Assembly (NCBI GenBank): GCA_013697635.1
Contig: JACCWM010000036.1
Coordinates: forward strand, 111,371-175,370
Source: Lujinxingiaceae bacterium
Lineage (GTDB): Bacteria; Myxococcota_A; Bradymonadia; Bradymonadales; Bradymonadaceae
Direction: 5' to 3'
DNA length: 64,000 nt
Shown in pieces: positions 18,956 to 27,655 of the stretch. The position numbers and the translations under genes were made by a program. The notes under the pieces were generated by a model, which was not told the DNA's origin, searched no databases, and saw only the letters and a list, made by a program, of their open reading frames with translations. Every line of letters starts with the position of its first letter. Positions within the stretch are counted from its first letter, which is position 1.

Positions 18956-19060
18956 TTCCTTCGTCCCGAACGTCCAATGGAGGGGAGTGCTGAGCTACCA
19001 CCGAGAAAACTCGGTGGACGGGACTCGAACCCGCAACCCTTGGATTAAGAGTAGAAGGAA
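18956..19060 (-). ncRNA. Circularly permuted tRNA-Lys(CUU)-like RNA
   Basis: On the minus strand the 3' half of a tRNA comes first: anticodon loop CTCTTAA (19051-19045), stem TCCAA (19044-19040), 5-nt variable loop, T arm GCGGG-TTCGAGT-CCCGT, acceptor CCACCGA (19017-19011) and G. A TTTT loop (19009-19006) then leads to the 5' half: acceptor TCGGTGG (19004-18998), TA, GCTCA, anticodon stem TTGGA (18977-18973) and C. The 7-bp acceptor and 5-bp anticodon stems are perfect, and joining the halves recreates a 7-nt loop with anticodon CTT. Outer flanks TTCCTTC (19060-19054) and GAAGGAA (18962-18956) also pair. The D arm lacks GG and its closing strand. A tRNA mimic such as a YrlA-type Y RNA domain is the main alternative. 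Confidence 0.72.
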
Positions 19061-19066
19061 GCACCA

Positions 19067-19243
19067 TCATAGCCACCCGCCGCCGAAACTACGCCGGTCC
19101 GTCGCCGAGATCGAGGTGCTCGCTCCGATCAGATCGCGCGCGATTTGTTTTAGCTCTTGCTCATCGCCAAGCTCGATGATGCGAAGCGCGACCGGCTCGC
19201 CAAGCGCGGGGCGCTCGTCTTTGTCATAGACCGGCATGATCAT
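19067..19243 (-). CDS. Possible small protein of 58 residues
   Basis: An ATG at 19243 opens a 58-codon frame (MIMPVYDKDERPALGEPVAL ...) with GC-rich third positions over its first 40 codons, like the coding style of the region. It begins 24 bases after the metalloprotease stop on the same strand and ends 6 bases before the tRNA-like element. No convincing ribosome site is present and the last 15 residues look non-coding. It may be real, or a decayed 3' part of a neighbouring gene. Confidence 0.35.
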   Translation of the reverse strand: MIMPVYDKDERPALGEPVALRIIELGDEQELKQIARDLIGASTSISATDRRSFGGGWL

Positions 19244-19267
19244 AAGGGGTCATGGCCCAATCCAATC

Positions 19268-22200
19268 CTAGAATACGGTACCAAAGTACTCGTAGAGCGC
19301 GCGCACGAGGTTGGCGCGCTCGATCACGTCGTTGAGGTAGTAGATCGCCTCGCCGGCTTGCTCGTCGGTGGTGGCGTTTTCGTAGAGCGCGGCCCAGCGC
19401 TGGCCCTCTTCGATGAGCAGGTGGCCGCCGCTCTTGTAATCGGCGTCGATCTGCACCAGGGCGCCGTAGCGGTGGCCGCGCAAGGGGTCGTCGAAGGAGA
19501 CGATCTCGAAGCCGGGGCCGGGCTCGATGGATTCTGCGCCGCCCAGGCGAAAGACTCGAAGCTGGTCAGGGAAGTCCAGCGAGTAGTTCGAGGTGAAAAA
19601 CGCCATGCCGTACATCGCGCTGTAGAGCTGCTGGTCAAAGGAGACGCCGAGATCGAGGCGGGCGCCTTGTGCCTCTTCGGGGTATTCGCGACCGGTGTAG
19701 GGGTCGAAGTAGATGTAGTCGCCGTTGTCGTCGGGGATGACGAGTAGAGAGACCGGGCGGCGCTCGAGCTGGCCTGCGACCACGGTGGGGCCGAGCAAAT
19801 CGGCGTCCTTGGTGTACATCGTGTTCATCAGCTCGGTGAGCTCGACGTCGAAGAACAGATACCAGGGGATGCTGTAGGTCTGGGAGTCGGCGCTCGAGTC
19901 GACGCCAAGGCGCGTGGCTTCACTGTCGGTGAGCGCGAACATCGCTCCCAGATAGTCCCAGAAGTGGCCGGCCTCTTTGACGCGATCGTAGAAGTGATAA
20001 CCGCTGGCAAAGTCGTAGGTCGAGGACTGGTGGCGGCCCGGGCCGTAGGGCACGACCAGATCGGCGCCGCGCTCGCTGGCGTAGCTGAAGAGGCGGTAGG
20101 TGCCGTCGGCGTCGCGATCGTAGGAGCCGGCCTGGGGCGTGAGGATCACGTCGGCCAGCTGGTTGAAGGCGCTGGTCGCCGCGAACAGATAGTAGCTGTC
20201 GAGCAGGCCGTCGTCGGTGCCGTAGAAGTAGGCGAACACCCACTGCTGGTAAACACTGGTCAGCGGCTGAAAGTAGCGCGCGTACATGCGGTAGAAGACG
20301 TCGTCCGGCCAGAAGAACGTGCGGTCGCGGTGAAAGTGGTTCAAAACATAGTAGTTTTCATAGTTGTTGCGAATGTTGCGCACGATCTCGAAGGGGTCGG
20401 CGCCGGCATCGAAGAGCTGGCAGGAGACGAGCGCGTCGACCCACTCATCCGAGCAGAACATGTAGCTGACCTCGATCGGCGCGACGGCCGCGTTGGCGCG
20501 ACGGGCAGCTTTGACGTCGTCGTAGCGCATCAGGCGGCGCTTGGCGATGTCGTCAAGGCTTGGAAACGAGCGCGCAACCGTCGTGTAGTGCACGCTCTCG
20601 AGCAATGAGTCGTAGGCCAGCGAGTCGACGTCCTCATAGCGGCGCAAGATGTTGCGCGCCTGGCCAGGGTTGTCGTAGACCTCGACGAAGCCCGGGCGCG
20701 GGCCGTCGTTCTTCTTGTGGGCGCCGGCCGTGTAACCAAAGATGATCGCCGCATCGTCGTACTTGCCCGTGCCTCGAATATCGCTGTTGAAGCGCATGCC
20801 GTAGTCCATGATCGTGGAGTAGGCGTACTCGGACATGCTGTTGTCGAGCTGGCGAGCGGTGGGCGTGCTCATCTCGTAGAGATCGTCGAGCGACTCGCCG
20901 GCGTTGAGGTTCTCAGCTCTGAGACCCCAGTAGTCGTCGTGATAGTTGAGCGCGTCGTAGGAGCCCTGGAAGTTGTGGCGAAGGCCGATCGTGTGGCCGA
21001 CCTCGTGCTCCATGACGGCCTGGTAGACCTCCTCACGGATTTGCTGGCGCACGGCATTGTAGTCGACCTGCCCGGTGAACTTTCTGGCGTAGCCCAAAAT
21101 CGAGTCGTCGGCAAAGGCGCTCAGATAGAGGTTGTTGCGCGCGGCGTGCATGTATCTGGCCGAGCGCTCGCGCAGATGGCCGGCGCTGGCCCATTTGCTG
21201 GGCGCGATCGCCTCGAGCACGTCCGCCGGCGCCGGATTGTTCGGCGAGCCGTAGCGACCGCGCGTCATGGCGCGCTCGATCTCCTTGTTCATGAGCAGAT
21301 CGTCAAAGCCGGCGTCGCGAATCTTCTTCATCTGACGCGCATCACGATCGAAGTTCTGGGCGGGCAAACCGTGGGCCTTGATCTGGGCGAGGCGAGCCTG
21401 CTTTTTGGGGCCGGTGAGCCTTGCGACGTCGCGCCCGGTCGGCGCCTGCTTGAGCGCGGCGGCGCGCGCTTTGGGCCGCGAGACGTCGCCACCGAGCCGG
21501 CTGGCCACTTCGGCGCGCGCGTAGTCGGCGTCGATGATCGAGTCGTCGTCGAGATCGCCGTTGAGCAGGCGCACCAGATCGGTGGAGGTCTGCGAATAGC
21601 CGTCGATCTCGGTGCCATAGACGTAGGCCGAGCCGAAGATGATCTCGCCGGTGAGCGGGTCGGCGCCCGAGGGGCCGTAGCCAAGCAAGCCGCCGCCCTG
21701 ATAACGATCGACCCAGTACATGTGGTTGAAGCGAATGTCCCCGGTTCGCGCGACGGTGCCGACTGTTCCGCAGGATGCGTGGTCCTCATCGGTGACCGGG
21801 TTTCGGCACACGACGAACATGCGCGGCATCTGGTCGGGCTCGGCGCCCTTGGCGGCCGCCGCAGCCCGGCGAAAGGCGCGATCCCAGCTGTCGGCCACGC
21901 GCTCCGAGGCCGGGAACATGTCATGGGGCATCCACTCGGAGACGTGGTAGACGATAGGCTTGGGTGCGCGCTCGGCCATCGGGATCGCCGAGGGGCGGCC
22001 CTGGGCGTCGCGCTTGACCGCGCCATTGCCGTCTTTCTCCCAGACCTGCTCCCAGATCGCGAAGCGGTTGGCCAGATACTTTCGGCCCGACTGCGTGATG
22101 CCGCGCCAGGGATCGAAGCCAAAGCGCTCGGTGCGAAAGTAGCCGAACTTGGACATCATGCGGTCGTCGTACTGGATCGGCTCGTACTCGCGAAGCTCGG

Positions 22201-22933
22201 CGGCCTGCATGAAGCTGCTGCGCACCTTGACCTCGCCGGCGGTGCAATCCTCGGCCGCCCAGCCGTACCAGGTGAACATGCAGCCCCAGGGATCGGGCAC
22301 GATGTGCATCTTGGAAACAAAATCGAAGTAGTTGAGCTTGCCGCCCTCACGCTGCTCGAAGAAGGCGTCGGGGCCGCCCTGCTCCTTTTGCACGAAGTAG
22401 TCGAGGTTGGTGATCGTCCAGGCCGACGAGATGAACTCGAAGTTGGTGATCAGGTTTTTCGACCAGTCCACGCGGATGTACTTGCGGTCGTACCAGTGCC
22501 TGTCCGAGCTGTCCTCGACGATCACGTTGCTCTGCTCGCCGGTGGCCGCGTTGTAGGAGCGGGTGACGTCGAAGTGGCTCTCGATGCGAAAGGCCGCCAC
22601 CGGATTTTCGGTGTAGCGCTCGATCTCTCGAAGCTCGTCGGGATCGGAGTTCTCCAGGCGCGGATAGGAGCGAAAGGCGACCAGATAGTCCTTCTGAATG
22701 TCCCAGCGCACCCGCTCGAGCGCGCTGGTCTCGCCGATGAAGGTGAAGATGCTCGTCGAGGGCACCTCGGTGACGGTCTGGGCAAAGTACCAATCGCCGG
22801 CCAGATCACTCTTGATCGTGCGATTGGGCGAGGTGCGGTCGATGTCTCCGACATCCTGGGCACAGCCTGTGCCGCCTGCCACCGCCAAAGAAACGACCAT
22901 CAACGCACACACGTACCGAGCAGACCACACCAT
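19268..22933 (-). CDS. Very large zinc-dependent metalloprotease lipoprotein (gluzincin/metzincin-like)
   Basis: 1221 residues. The start at 22933 has GGAG 8 bases upstream; a lipoprotein signal ends in GGTGC (Cys24). The zinc motif HEVGHTIGLRHNF (H643, E644, H647) has the long HExxHxxGxxHN form of the uncharacterised family of zinc-dependent proteases with DUF5117/DUF4953-type regions. A YAYSTIMDYGM segment about 80 residues later may be the met-turn. Large N- and C-terminal regions (1-560 and 800-1221) are rich in aromatic residues and lack recognisable repeats. It probably acts at the outer membrane or periplasm on protein substrates, in nutrition or predation. It is followed 104 bp upstream by the outer-membrane protein gene on the same strand. 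Confidence 0.88.
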   Translation of the reverse strand: MVWSARYVCALMVVSLAVAGGTGCAQDVGDIDRTSPNRTIKSDLAGDWYFAQTVTEVPSTSIFTFIGETSALERVRWDIQKDYLVAFRSYPRLENSDPDELREIERYTENPVAAFRIESHFDVTRSYNAATGEQSNVIVEDSSDRHWYDRKYIRVDWSKNLITNFEFISSAWTITNLDYFVQKEQGGPDAFFEQREGGKLNYFDFVSKMHIVPDPWGCMFTWYGWAAEDCTAGEVKVRSSFMQAAELREYEPIQYDDRMMSKFGYFRTERFGFDPWRGITQSGRKYLANRFAIWEQVWEKDGNGAVKRDAQGRPSAIPMAERAPKPIVYHVSEWMPHDMFPASERVADSWDRAFRRAAAAAKGAEPDQMPRMFVVCRNPVTDEDHASCGTVGTVARTGDIRFNHMYWVDRYQGGGLLGYGPSGADPLTGEIIFGSAYVYGTEIDGYSQTSTDLVRLLNGDLDDDSIIDADYARAEVASRLGGDVSRPKARAAALKQAPTGRDVARLTGPKKQARLAQIKAHGLPAQNFDRDARQMKKIRDAGFDDLLMNKEIERAMTRGRYGSPNNPAPADVLEAIAPSKWASAGHLRERSARYMHAARNNLYLSAFADDSILGYARKFTGQVDYNAVRQQIREEVYQAVMEHEVGHTIGLRHNFQGSYDALNYHDDYWGLRAENLNAGESLDDLYEMSTPTARQLDNSMSEYAYSTIMDYGMRFNSDIRGTGKYDDAAIIFGYTAGAHKKNDGPRPGFVEVYDNPGQARNILRRYEDVDSLAYDSLLESVHYTTVARSFPSLDDIAKRRLMRYDDVKAARRANAAVAPIEVSYMFCSDEWVDALVSCQLFDAGADPFEIVRNIRNNYENYYVLNHFHRDRTFFWPDDVFYRMYARYFQPLTSVYQQWVFAYFYGTDDGLLDSYYLFAATSAFNQLADVILTPQAGSYDRDADGTYRLFSYASERGADLVVPYGPGRHQSSTYDFASGYHFYDRVKEAGHFWDYLGAMFALTDSEATRLGVDSSADSQTYSIPWYLFFDVELTELMNTMYTKDADLLGPTVVAGQLERRPVSLLVIPDDNGDYIYFDPYTGREYPEEAQGARLDLGVSFDQQLYSAMYGMAFFTSNYSLDFPDQLRVFRLGGAESIEPGPGFEIVSFDDPLRGHRYGALVQIDADYKSGGHLLIEEGQRWAALYENATTDEQAGEAIYYLNDVIERANLVRALYEYFGTVF

Positions 22934-23037
22934 GGAAACACTCCGACTCTCAGATCGCCACTAAACAGAAACCGAGGTCAGTGTGCAAAGCCGGAAGGCC
23001 AAATGTCAATTTGGAAAGCCTCGGGCGGGCTCACGCG

Positions 23038-23688
23038 CTAGAAATACCAGCGCACCGCGCCACCGCTGTTGAAGTTGAAGAACGGCGTTGCGCTGCCAAA
23101 GATGAAGGCCGGGCGAAGCTCCAAGGTGAGTTCGAGGGGCATCTCCTTGAACTGCCAGGTCAGCGCGCCGATCAGGGTGGGGCCAAAGTTGATGCCCGAG
23201 CCGCCGAAGATGCGGGTATAGAAGATCGCCACGCCGCCCGCGCCCAGGCCCCAGAGCAGGTTGCCATCTTCGGTGTCGATGAGCGGCCCGAACTCGCGGA
23301 TGTAGTCGCCGCTGAGCACAAAGCCCAGCGCCCCCCAACCCCACAAGCCCAGCAGGCCCTGGATGGCGTTTCGGTCGGCCAGATAGAATTTGGCGGTGAT
23401 GCCGGTGCCAAAGATGTTGGCGCCCGCGCCCAGGCCGAAGTCGCCGGCCTGGCCGAGCACACGAATCTCGACCTCTTCGCCATCCTCGGGCCCTCCACCC
23501 TCGGCCTGTTCCTGCTCGCGCTCCTCTTGCTGCTCCTCTTCTTTGTCCTCGACGTCTTGATCCGGGGTCGGCAGGGGATCGGGCAGGGGATCGGGAAACT
23601 GAGCCAGGGCAACGCTCGAAAACAGCACCAGCAACAGCGCCAGAGCCGCCGAAATGACGGCAACGTGCAGGGGGCGTCGATTGATCAT
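23038..23688 (-). CDS. Predicted outer-membrane beta-rich protein with acidic linker
   Basis: 216 residues. ATG 23688 is chosen over 23706 because GGAG sits 8 bases before it. A clear signal peptide (hydrophobic 13-28, cleavage near ALAQ) is followed by a Pro-Asp repeat and a Glu/Gln-rich acidic linker (about 35-65). The remaining 150 residues have alternating hydrophobic/Gly/aromatic beta strands and end in WYF, an aromatic C-terminus as expected for an outer-membrane beta-barrel. Function unknown. Same strand as and upstream of the metalloprotease gene, possibly co-transcribed. Confidence 0.75.
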   Translation of the reverse strand: MINRRPLHVAVISAALALLLVLFSSVALAQFPDPLPDPLPTPDQDVEDKEEEQQEEREQEQAEGGGPEDGEEVEIRVLGQAGDFGLGAGANIFGTGITAKFYLADRNAIQGLLGLWGWGALGFVLSGDYIREFGPLIDTEDGNLLWGLGAGGVAIFYTRIFGGSGINFGPTLIGALTWQFKEMPLELTLELRPAFIFGSATPFFNFNSGGAVRWYF

Positions 23689-24002
23689 CGTAGTCTCCAC
23701 TCGCATTTCCAGTATCTATCCATGCAACCGGCCTGATAGTCGGCCCGGTGCCCGTAGTTCGACGAGACGCTTTTTTTACTGCTGTGGACTCAAAGCTAGC
23801 ACCGGATTAGCCTATGGCCAATTCCGGTTAGAATTCGGCCACTTGACGATCATCATCGCGTCTGACCGCAAATTGAGTGACACCGCGCAAAATTTTTCTG
23901 TAAGATTCGCGTCCAAATGCGTGCCGGGCCGATTTGAACCCGGCTCGAAGCGCACGAATTATCCCAAGACTAAACAAGAAAGTTTTTGATGAGGCTCTGC
24001 TC
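23689..24002. other. Intergenic region between divergent genes
   Basis: 314 bases separate the outer-membrane protein gene and the START-like gene. The stretch from about 23770 to 23990 is more AT-rich than its neighbours and must hold both promoters. I see no strong consensus promoter, repeat, RNA gene or coding frame in it. Confidence 0.5.
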
Positions 24003-24716
24003 ATGGCGTTTTGCAATCGTCTCAAAATTCCCGACACATCGACGACCCGCCCCTGGTTGCGTCGCACCCTTGCGCTATTCTTTGTCGCTCTAAGCTGGAG
24101 CGCGGCCCTGGCCCATGCTCAGGAGCCAGTGCGGGCGATCAAGCTCAGCGAGGCCCAAAAGCGTGTGATCACCTCGGGAGGCGTCAGCGTCGATATGAAG
24201 CAATTGGACACGGTCAACCGCGGCGAGGTCGTCGGTCTGGTCAAAGCACCGATAAGCGAGGTCTGGCCGGTGATCACCGATTGCGGCAAGTACGAGGAGT
24301 GGCGCGACTCGATTGTCGACACCGGCGTCGTTCGCAAAGAGAGCGACACGGTTTTGGTCTGCAAGGGCACGGCGCGCGTGCCGTTTCCGGCGAGCAATCG
24401 CCACGGCCACTTTCGCGTCACCAACCTGCCCAGCACCGTGGCCGGCATCGCCGGCTTCACCTCGGCCTTCAAATACATCGAGGGCAGCGGCAACCTCTCC
24501 GACATGTTCGGCTACTGGCTGCTGCAACCCTACGAGGGAAACGAAGAGTACACCGTGATCAAATACGTGCTCAACGTCGACATCGGTGGCTGGCTGCCGG
24601 ACTTTCTGGTGCGCTGGGCTAGCCGGCGCGTGCTGCCCGACACGATTCACGGCGTGCGCATGGTCGTGGGCAAAAATCGCGGCGAGAAGCTCAAGAAACC
24701 AACCTTCTGGGAGTAA
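24003..24716 (+). CDS. Secreted START/SRPBCC-fold protein
   Basis: 237 residues from ATG 24003, preceded by GAGG. A signal peptide (LRRTLALFFVALSWSAALAHAQ, given here only as its 19-40 region) directs export. The mature part resembles the SRPBCC/polyketide-cyclase fold: VVGLVKAPISEVWPVITDCGKYEEW is the classic first strand and helix, and the C-terminal helix is DTIHGVRMVVGK. Such proteins bind lipids or other hydrophobic ligands in a deep cavity. Gene order gives no substrate clue; the next gene, 91 bases on, may share the transcript. Confidence 0.8.
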   Translation: MAFCNRLKIPDTSTTRPWLRRTLALFFVALSWSAALAHAQEPVRAIKLSEAQKRVITSGGVSVDMKQLDTVNRGEVVGLVKAPISEVWPVITDCGKYEEWRDSIVDTGVVRKESDTVLVCKGTARVPFPASNRHGHFRVTNLPSTVAGIAGFTSAFKYIEGSGNLSDMFGYWLLQPYEGNEEYTVIKYVLNVDIGGWLPDFLVRWASRRVLPDTIHGVRMVVGKNRGEKLKKPTFWE

Positions 24717-24807
24717 CCCATTTGACCTTTGAGCGCCCTTGGGACTAACGTCTGGCGTCGCCATAGTACGGCTGCCGCGCGTTGTGCGCCTCGCTACAAG
24801 GGATACG

Positions 24808-25263
24808 ATGAAGGGTTGCCTGGGATGTCTGGGGTTGGTGGTCGTGGCGTTTTGCGCCATGATGGGCGTTGCGCTGATTGCCGATATCATCCTGGGCACG
24901 GGCGGCGCGCTTGGCACCAACCTTGGGCTGATCGTGTTCATGGCGATCATTGGCACGGGCGCCGGCGTCGTTGCCTGGAAGAACGTCAAACATCTCTTCA
25001 CCAAGAGCGCCGCCATCACCCCCCAAGAGGAGCACCGCGTGCTGGCGCTGGCTGCCCACAACGGCGGGCGTCTGACCGTCGAGGAGGTCGCCGTGCATTG
25101 CCACATGCCGGTCGACCAGAGCCGTCGCCTGCTCGATGGCCTGGTGCTCAATCAGGTGGCCGACACCTGGATCTCGGAGAATGGCAACCTGGTCTACGTC
25201 TTTCGCGGCCTGCTCGGCAGCGACAAGCAAAGCGCGCGCGACCCGTTCGGCATGCTCGAGTAG
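24808..25263 (+). CDS. Membrane protein with C-terminal winged-helix-like domain
   Basis: 151 residues; ATG 24808 follows AAGGGATACG. Two transmembrane helices (about 8-28 and 38-58) are followed by a soluble domain of about 85 residues (ALAAHNGGRLTVEEVAVHCH ... VYVFRG) whose helix-turn-helix and terminal beta-wing pattern resembles a winged helix. Small membrane proteins of this kind are common but uncharacterised. Convergent with the DegP-like gene, with 21 bases between stops. Confidence 0.75.
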   Translation: MKGCLGCLGLVVVAFCAMMGVALIADIILGTGGALGTNLGLIVFMAIIGTGAGVVAWKNVKHLFTKSAAITPQEEHRVLALAAHNGGRLTVEEVAVHCHMPVDQSRRLLDGLVLNQVADTWISENGNLVYVFRGLLGSDKQSARDPFGMLE

Positions 25264-25284
25264 CGCCCGGCTTCATAGTCCCAA

Positions 25285-26742
25285 TCAGCGCATCCTGACC
25301 GCCACAAAGGTCGTTCGGCCCTGGCGGTGTACGAGCAGGCGAAGCGGCATCTCCTCGGGATGCTCACGAAGCGCGCGCGTCAGATCCTCAGGTGTGGCGA
25401 TATCGCGCTCACCAATTTGCATGATCACGTCACCTCGGGTGAGCACACGGCTGGCGGCCGAGCCGGGCTCGACGCGCTCGACGACCACGCCCACGCCGGG
25501 CTCGACGTTGAGCTGCTGGGCGACCTGCGGCGTTACGGGCCGAACGGCCACGCCCAGGCGAGCTGTGCCCTGTGGCGAGGGCACGGCCTTGCGTTGCTCG
25601 AGGATCTCACGGCGCGCCGGATCGGGACGCTCACCGATGGTCAACTCGGCGCTGCGCAGCTCGCCGTCACGCAAAAATTCGACGGTGACCTGGCTGCCCG
25701 GGCGCCCATCGGCGACCGCCGAGAGCAGCTCCGGGGTGTCCTGGACGCGCTGGCCGGCGAAGCGGGTGACGATATCTCCGGTTTCAAGGCCGGACTGAGC
25801 GGCCGGAGCGCCGGGCTCGACACTGCCGAGCAAGACGCCGGCGCCTCGCTCCACACCAAAGGTTTGCCCGAGGTCCTCGGTCAGATCCTGGACCCCTGCA
25901 CCGATGAAACCACGCACCACGTAGCCGCGATCGCGCAGCGCGGGCAACAAGTTTTGCACCGTATCGATCGGCACGGCAAAGCCGATTCCCTGGCCGTTGC
26001 GGATGATCGCCGTGTTGACACCGATCACCTCGCCGTCGAGGTTGAAGAGCGGGCCACCGGAGTTGCCCGGGTTGATGCTTGCGTCGGTCTGCAAGAAGTT
26101 GTCGTAGGGTCCATGGCCGATGCGCCGGCCGGTGGCGCTCATCACGCCGACGGTCACCGTGTGCTCGAGCCCAAAGGGGCTGCCGATCGCCACGACCCAC
26201 TCACCGGTGCGAATGGTGTTCGAGCGCCCAAACTGCACGGCCGTCAGCGGGCGTCCGGCCTCAACGCGCAGCAGGGCGATGTCGGTCACCTGATCGGCGC
26301 CGACGAGCTGAGCCTCGAGGCTCTCACCGTTCTCAAAAATGCAACGAATCACGGTGGCGCCCGCCACCACATGATAGTTGGTGATGATGAACCCCTGGGC
26401 GTCGACCACAAAGCCCGAGCCCTGTCCGATCACCGGTGCGCCGCCGGGCGGTCCCATAAAGGGCTCGAACACAGAGGGCACGCCCGTGGCGGCCGACATC
26501 TCGGTTTGCACCGAGACCACCCGCGCGCGCTGGTTCTCAAAGAGGGCCACGACATCGGGCAAGCCAAGCTTGGGGGTGCGCTCGGTTGTGGGCTGTTGGC
26601 CGGGCAGCGGGCTGGGCGCCTGCATCTGAGCGCCCACGCTAGGAAGAGTCAGGTTCTGGTCGAGCGATGGTGCGGCCAAAAAGAACAGCGCCGCGGCGAA
26701 AAGCGCGCATGCGCCTCGTCTGGGGTTGCGGTCCACAATCAC
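25285..26742 (-). CDS. degP: Do/HtrA family periplasmic serine protease with two PDZ domains
   Basis: 485 residues. A GTG start at 26742 is chosen because AGGAGG lies 5 bases upstream, and the protein then begins with a short basic stretch and a hydrophobic export signal (11-24). Trypsin-like domain about 65-270 with catalytic H124 (TNYHVV), D154 (TDIAL) and S228 (PGNSGGPL). Two PDZ domains follow (about 285-380 and 400-485). Length and layout match DegP/DegQ rather than single-PDZ DegS. Role: degradation or chaperoning of misfolded envelope proteins. Confidence 0.93.
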   Translation of the reverse strand: MIVDRNPRRGACALFAAALFFLAAPSLDQNLTLPSVGAQMQAPSPLPGQQPTTERTPKLGLPDVVALFENQRARVVSVQTEMSAATGVPSVFEPFMGPPGGAPVIGQGSGFVVDAQGFIITNYHVVAGATVIRCIFENGESLEAQLVGADQVTDIALLRVEAGRPLTAVQFGRSNTIRTGEWVVAIGSPFGLEHTVTVGVMSATGRRIGHGPYDNFLQTDASINPGNSGGPLFNLDGEVIGVNTAIIRNGQGIGFAVPIDTVQNLLPALRDRGYVVRGFIGAGVQDLTEDLGQTFGVERGAGVLLGSVEPGAPAAQSGLETGDIVTRFAGQRVQDTPELLSAVADGRPGSQVTVEFLRDGELRSAELTIGERPDPARREILEQRKAVPSPQGTARLGVAVRPVTPQVAQQLNVEPGVGVVVERVEPGSAASRVLTRGDVIMQIGERDIATPEDLTRALREHPEEMPLRLLVHRQGRTTFVAVRMR

Positions 26743-27068
26743 AAAAACCTCCTCCTCAATGCGACCATCTGGATCGCGGATCAAACAACACCGCTTGAGG
26801 TAGGAAACGTATCGACGGCATAGGATTAGTCCGCGCCGGCCAGTGGCCGCGCACAACGAAATTTTGCCCCTGATCAGAGCTTAGGCACGCCAAACGATCC
26901 GGCAGCCACACGGCCTGCCCGCCAACCGCTTTGCAAAGCCCCAAAGACACGCGCAGCGCCGGTGAACGAGCCTGAGAAGCGACCGTGAGCCACCGTGTTC
27001 CACCGGACTTCACTTCGCTGATGCTACTTTTGTGTGAGACGGTCATGATTTCCCGCTGGAATTCCATT

Positions 27069-27129
27069 TTCCAGAATTTGGAATACGTTTTATCTGTGTT
27101 ACAGTGCAGCCTCGTTCCACTTTCTGGAA
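27069..27129 (+). promoter_or_regulatory. Promoter with twin TTCCA-N5-TGGAA operators
   Basis: Two copies of the palindrome TTCCA-N5-TGGAA occur at 27069-27083 and 27115-27129, centres 46 bp apart. Between them is a promoter-like pair, TTGGAA (27078-27083), 16 bases, TACAGT (27100-27105). One operator overlaps the -35 box and the other the start region, so binding at either should block transcription. The downstream gene encodes a small DNA-binding protein, which suggests autoregulation. The rest of the 400-base gap back to 26743 shows nothing definite. Confidence 0.7.
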
Positions 27130-27142
27130 TAGGAAATTGAAC

Positions 27143-27655
27143 ATGAATAATTTACGCCCCCAAGACATCTATGTTCTCCTTGCGCTCGCAGCGGCGGGCG
27201 ACGAAAACACCTGGACCTTCGAACGCCTCGCCAACGAACTCGGCTTAAGCCCCTCGCAGATCTTCCGCTCGCTGGCCCGCGCAGAGCTCAGCCATCTCTT
27301 TGACAAGGAGACGCGCCATGTCCGCACGCCCGAGTTGTGCGAGTTCTTGACCCACGGAATTCGCTACGCATTTGCCGCCGTAGCAGGCCGGATTCAACGC
27401 GGCGTCCCCACCGCTTGGAAGGCTCCTGCATTGACCGAGCTGATGAACATCAGTGGCGACGACGTCTACGTCTGGCCTGCCCCCAACGGCACGATGCGCG
27501 GTATTGCCATCGAACCTCTCCATCCGGCCGCCTTGCCGGCCGCCGGCGAAAACGAACGCCTCTACACGCTCTTGGCCTTGACCGACATTCTGCGCCTCGG
27601 CTCAGCCCGCGAACGCAGAGTGGCCTCCGATGAGTTGACGAGACTGTTGCGATGA
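27143..27655 (+). CDS. Winged-helix transcriptional regulator, probable antitoxin-like partner of the nucleotidyltransferase
   Basis: 170 residues; ATG 27143 has AGGA 9 bases upstream. Residues about 8-50 form a helix-turn-helix (FERLANELGLSPSQIFRSLARAELSHL). The C-terminal half is a mixed alpha/beta domain of unknown function. Its stop overlaps the start of the nucleotidyltransferase gene (ATGA), a coupling typical of two-gene toxin-antitoxin or defence modules such as AbiE. Twin operators upstream fit a repressor that binds its own promoter. Confidence 0.82.
   Translation: MNNLRPQDIYVLLALAAAGDENTWTFERLANELGLSPSQIFRSLARAELSHLFDKETRHVRTPELCEFLTHGIRYAFAAVAGRIQRGVPTAWKAPALTELMNISGDDVYVWPAPNGTMRGIAIEPLHPAALPAAGENERLYTLLALTDILRLGSARERRVASDELTRLLR

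Noticed and set aside
18956..19060. Permuted (two-piece) tmRNA
   Set aside because: The order of pieces fits, but there is no G3-U70 alanine pair, the 5' part has a tRNA-type TAGCTCA D-region rather than the tmRNA form, and no tag reading frame with an Ala-rich end follows.
18990..19060. Simple tRNA 3'-end att site left by an integrative element
   Set aside because: A bare att remnant would not carry the matching 5' half with perfect acceptor and anticodon stems on its other side; no integrase is nearby.
20717..23041. 774-codon plus-strand open frame opposite the metalloprotease
   Set aside because: Shadow of a gene with a lipobox and zinc motif; no motifs of its own.
23970..24002. Upstream start at 23934 for the START-like protein
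   Set aside because: The extra residues lack a signal and the ATG at 24003 has a ribosome site and an immediate signal peptide.
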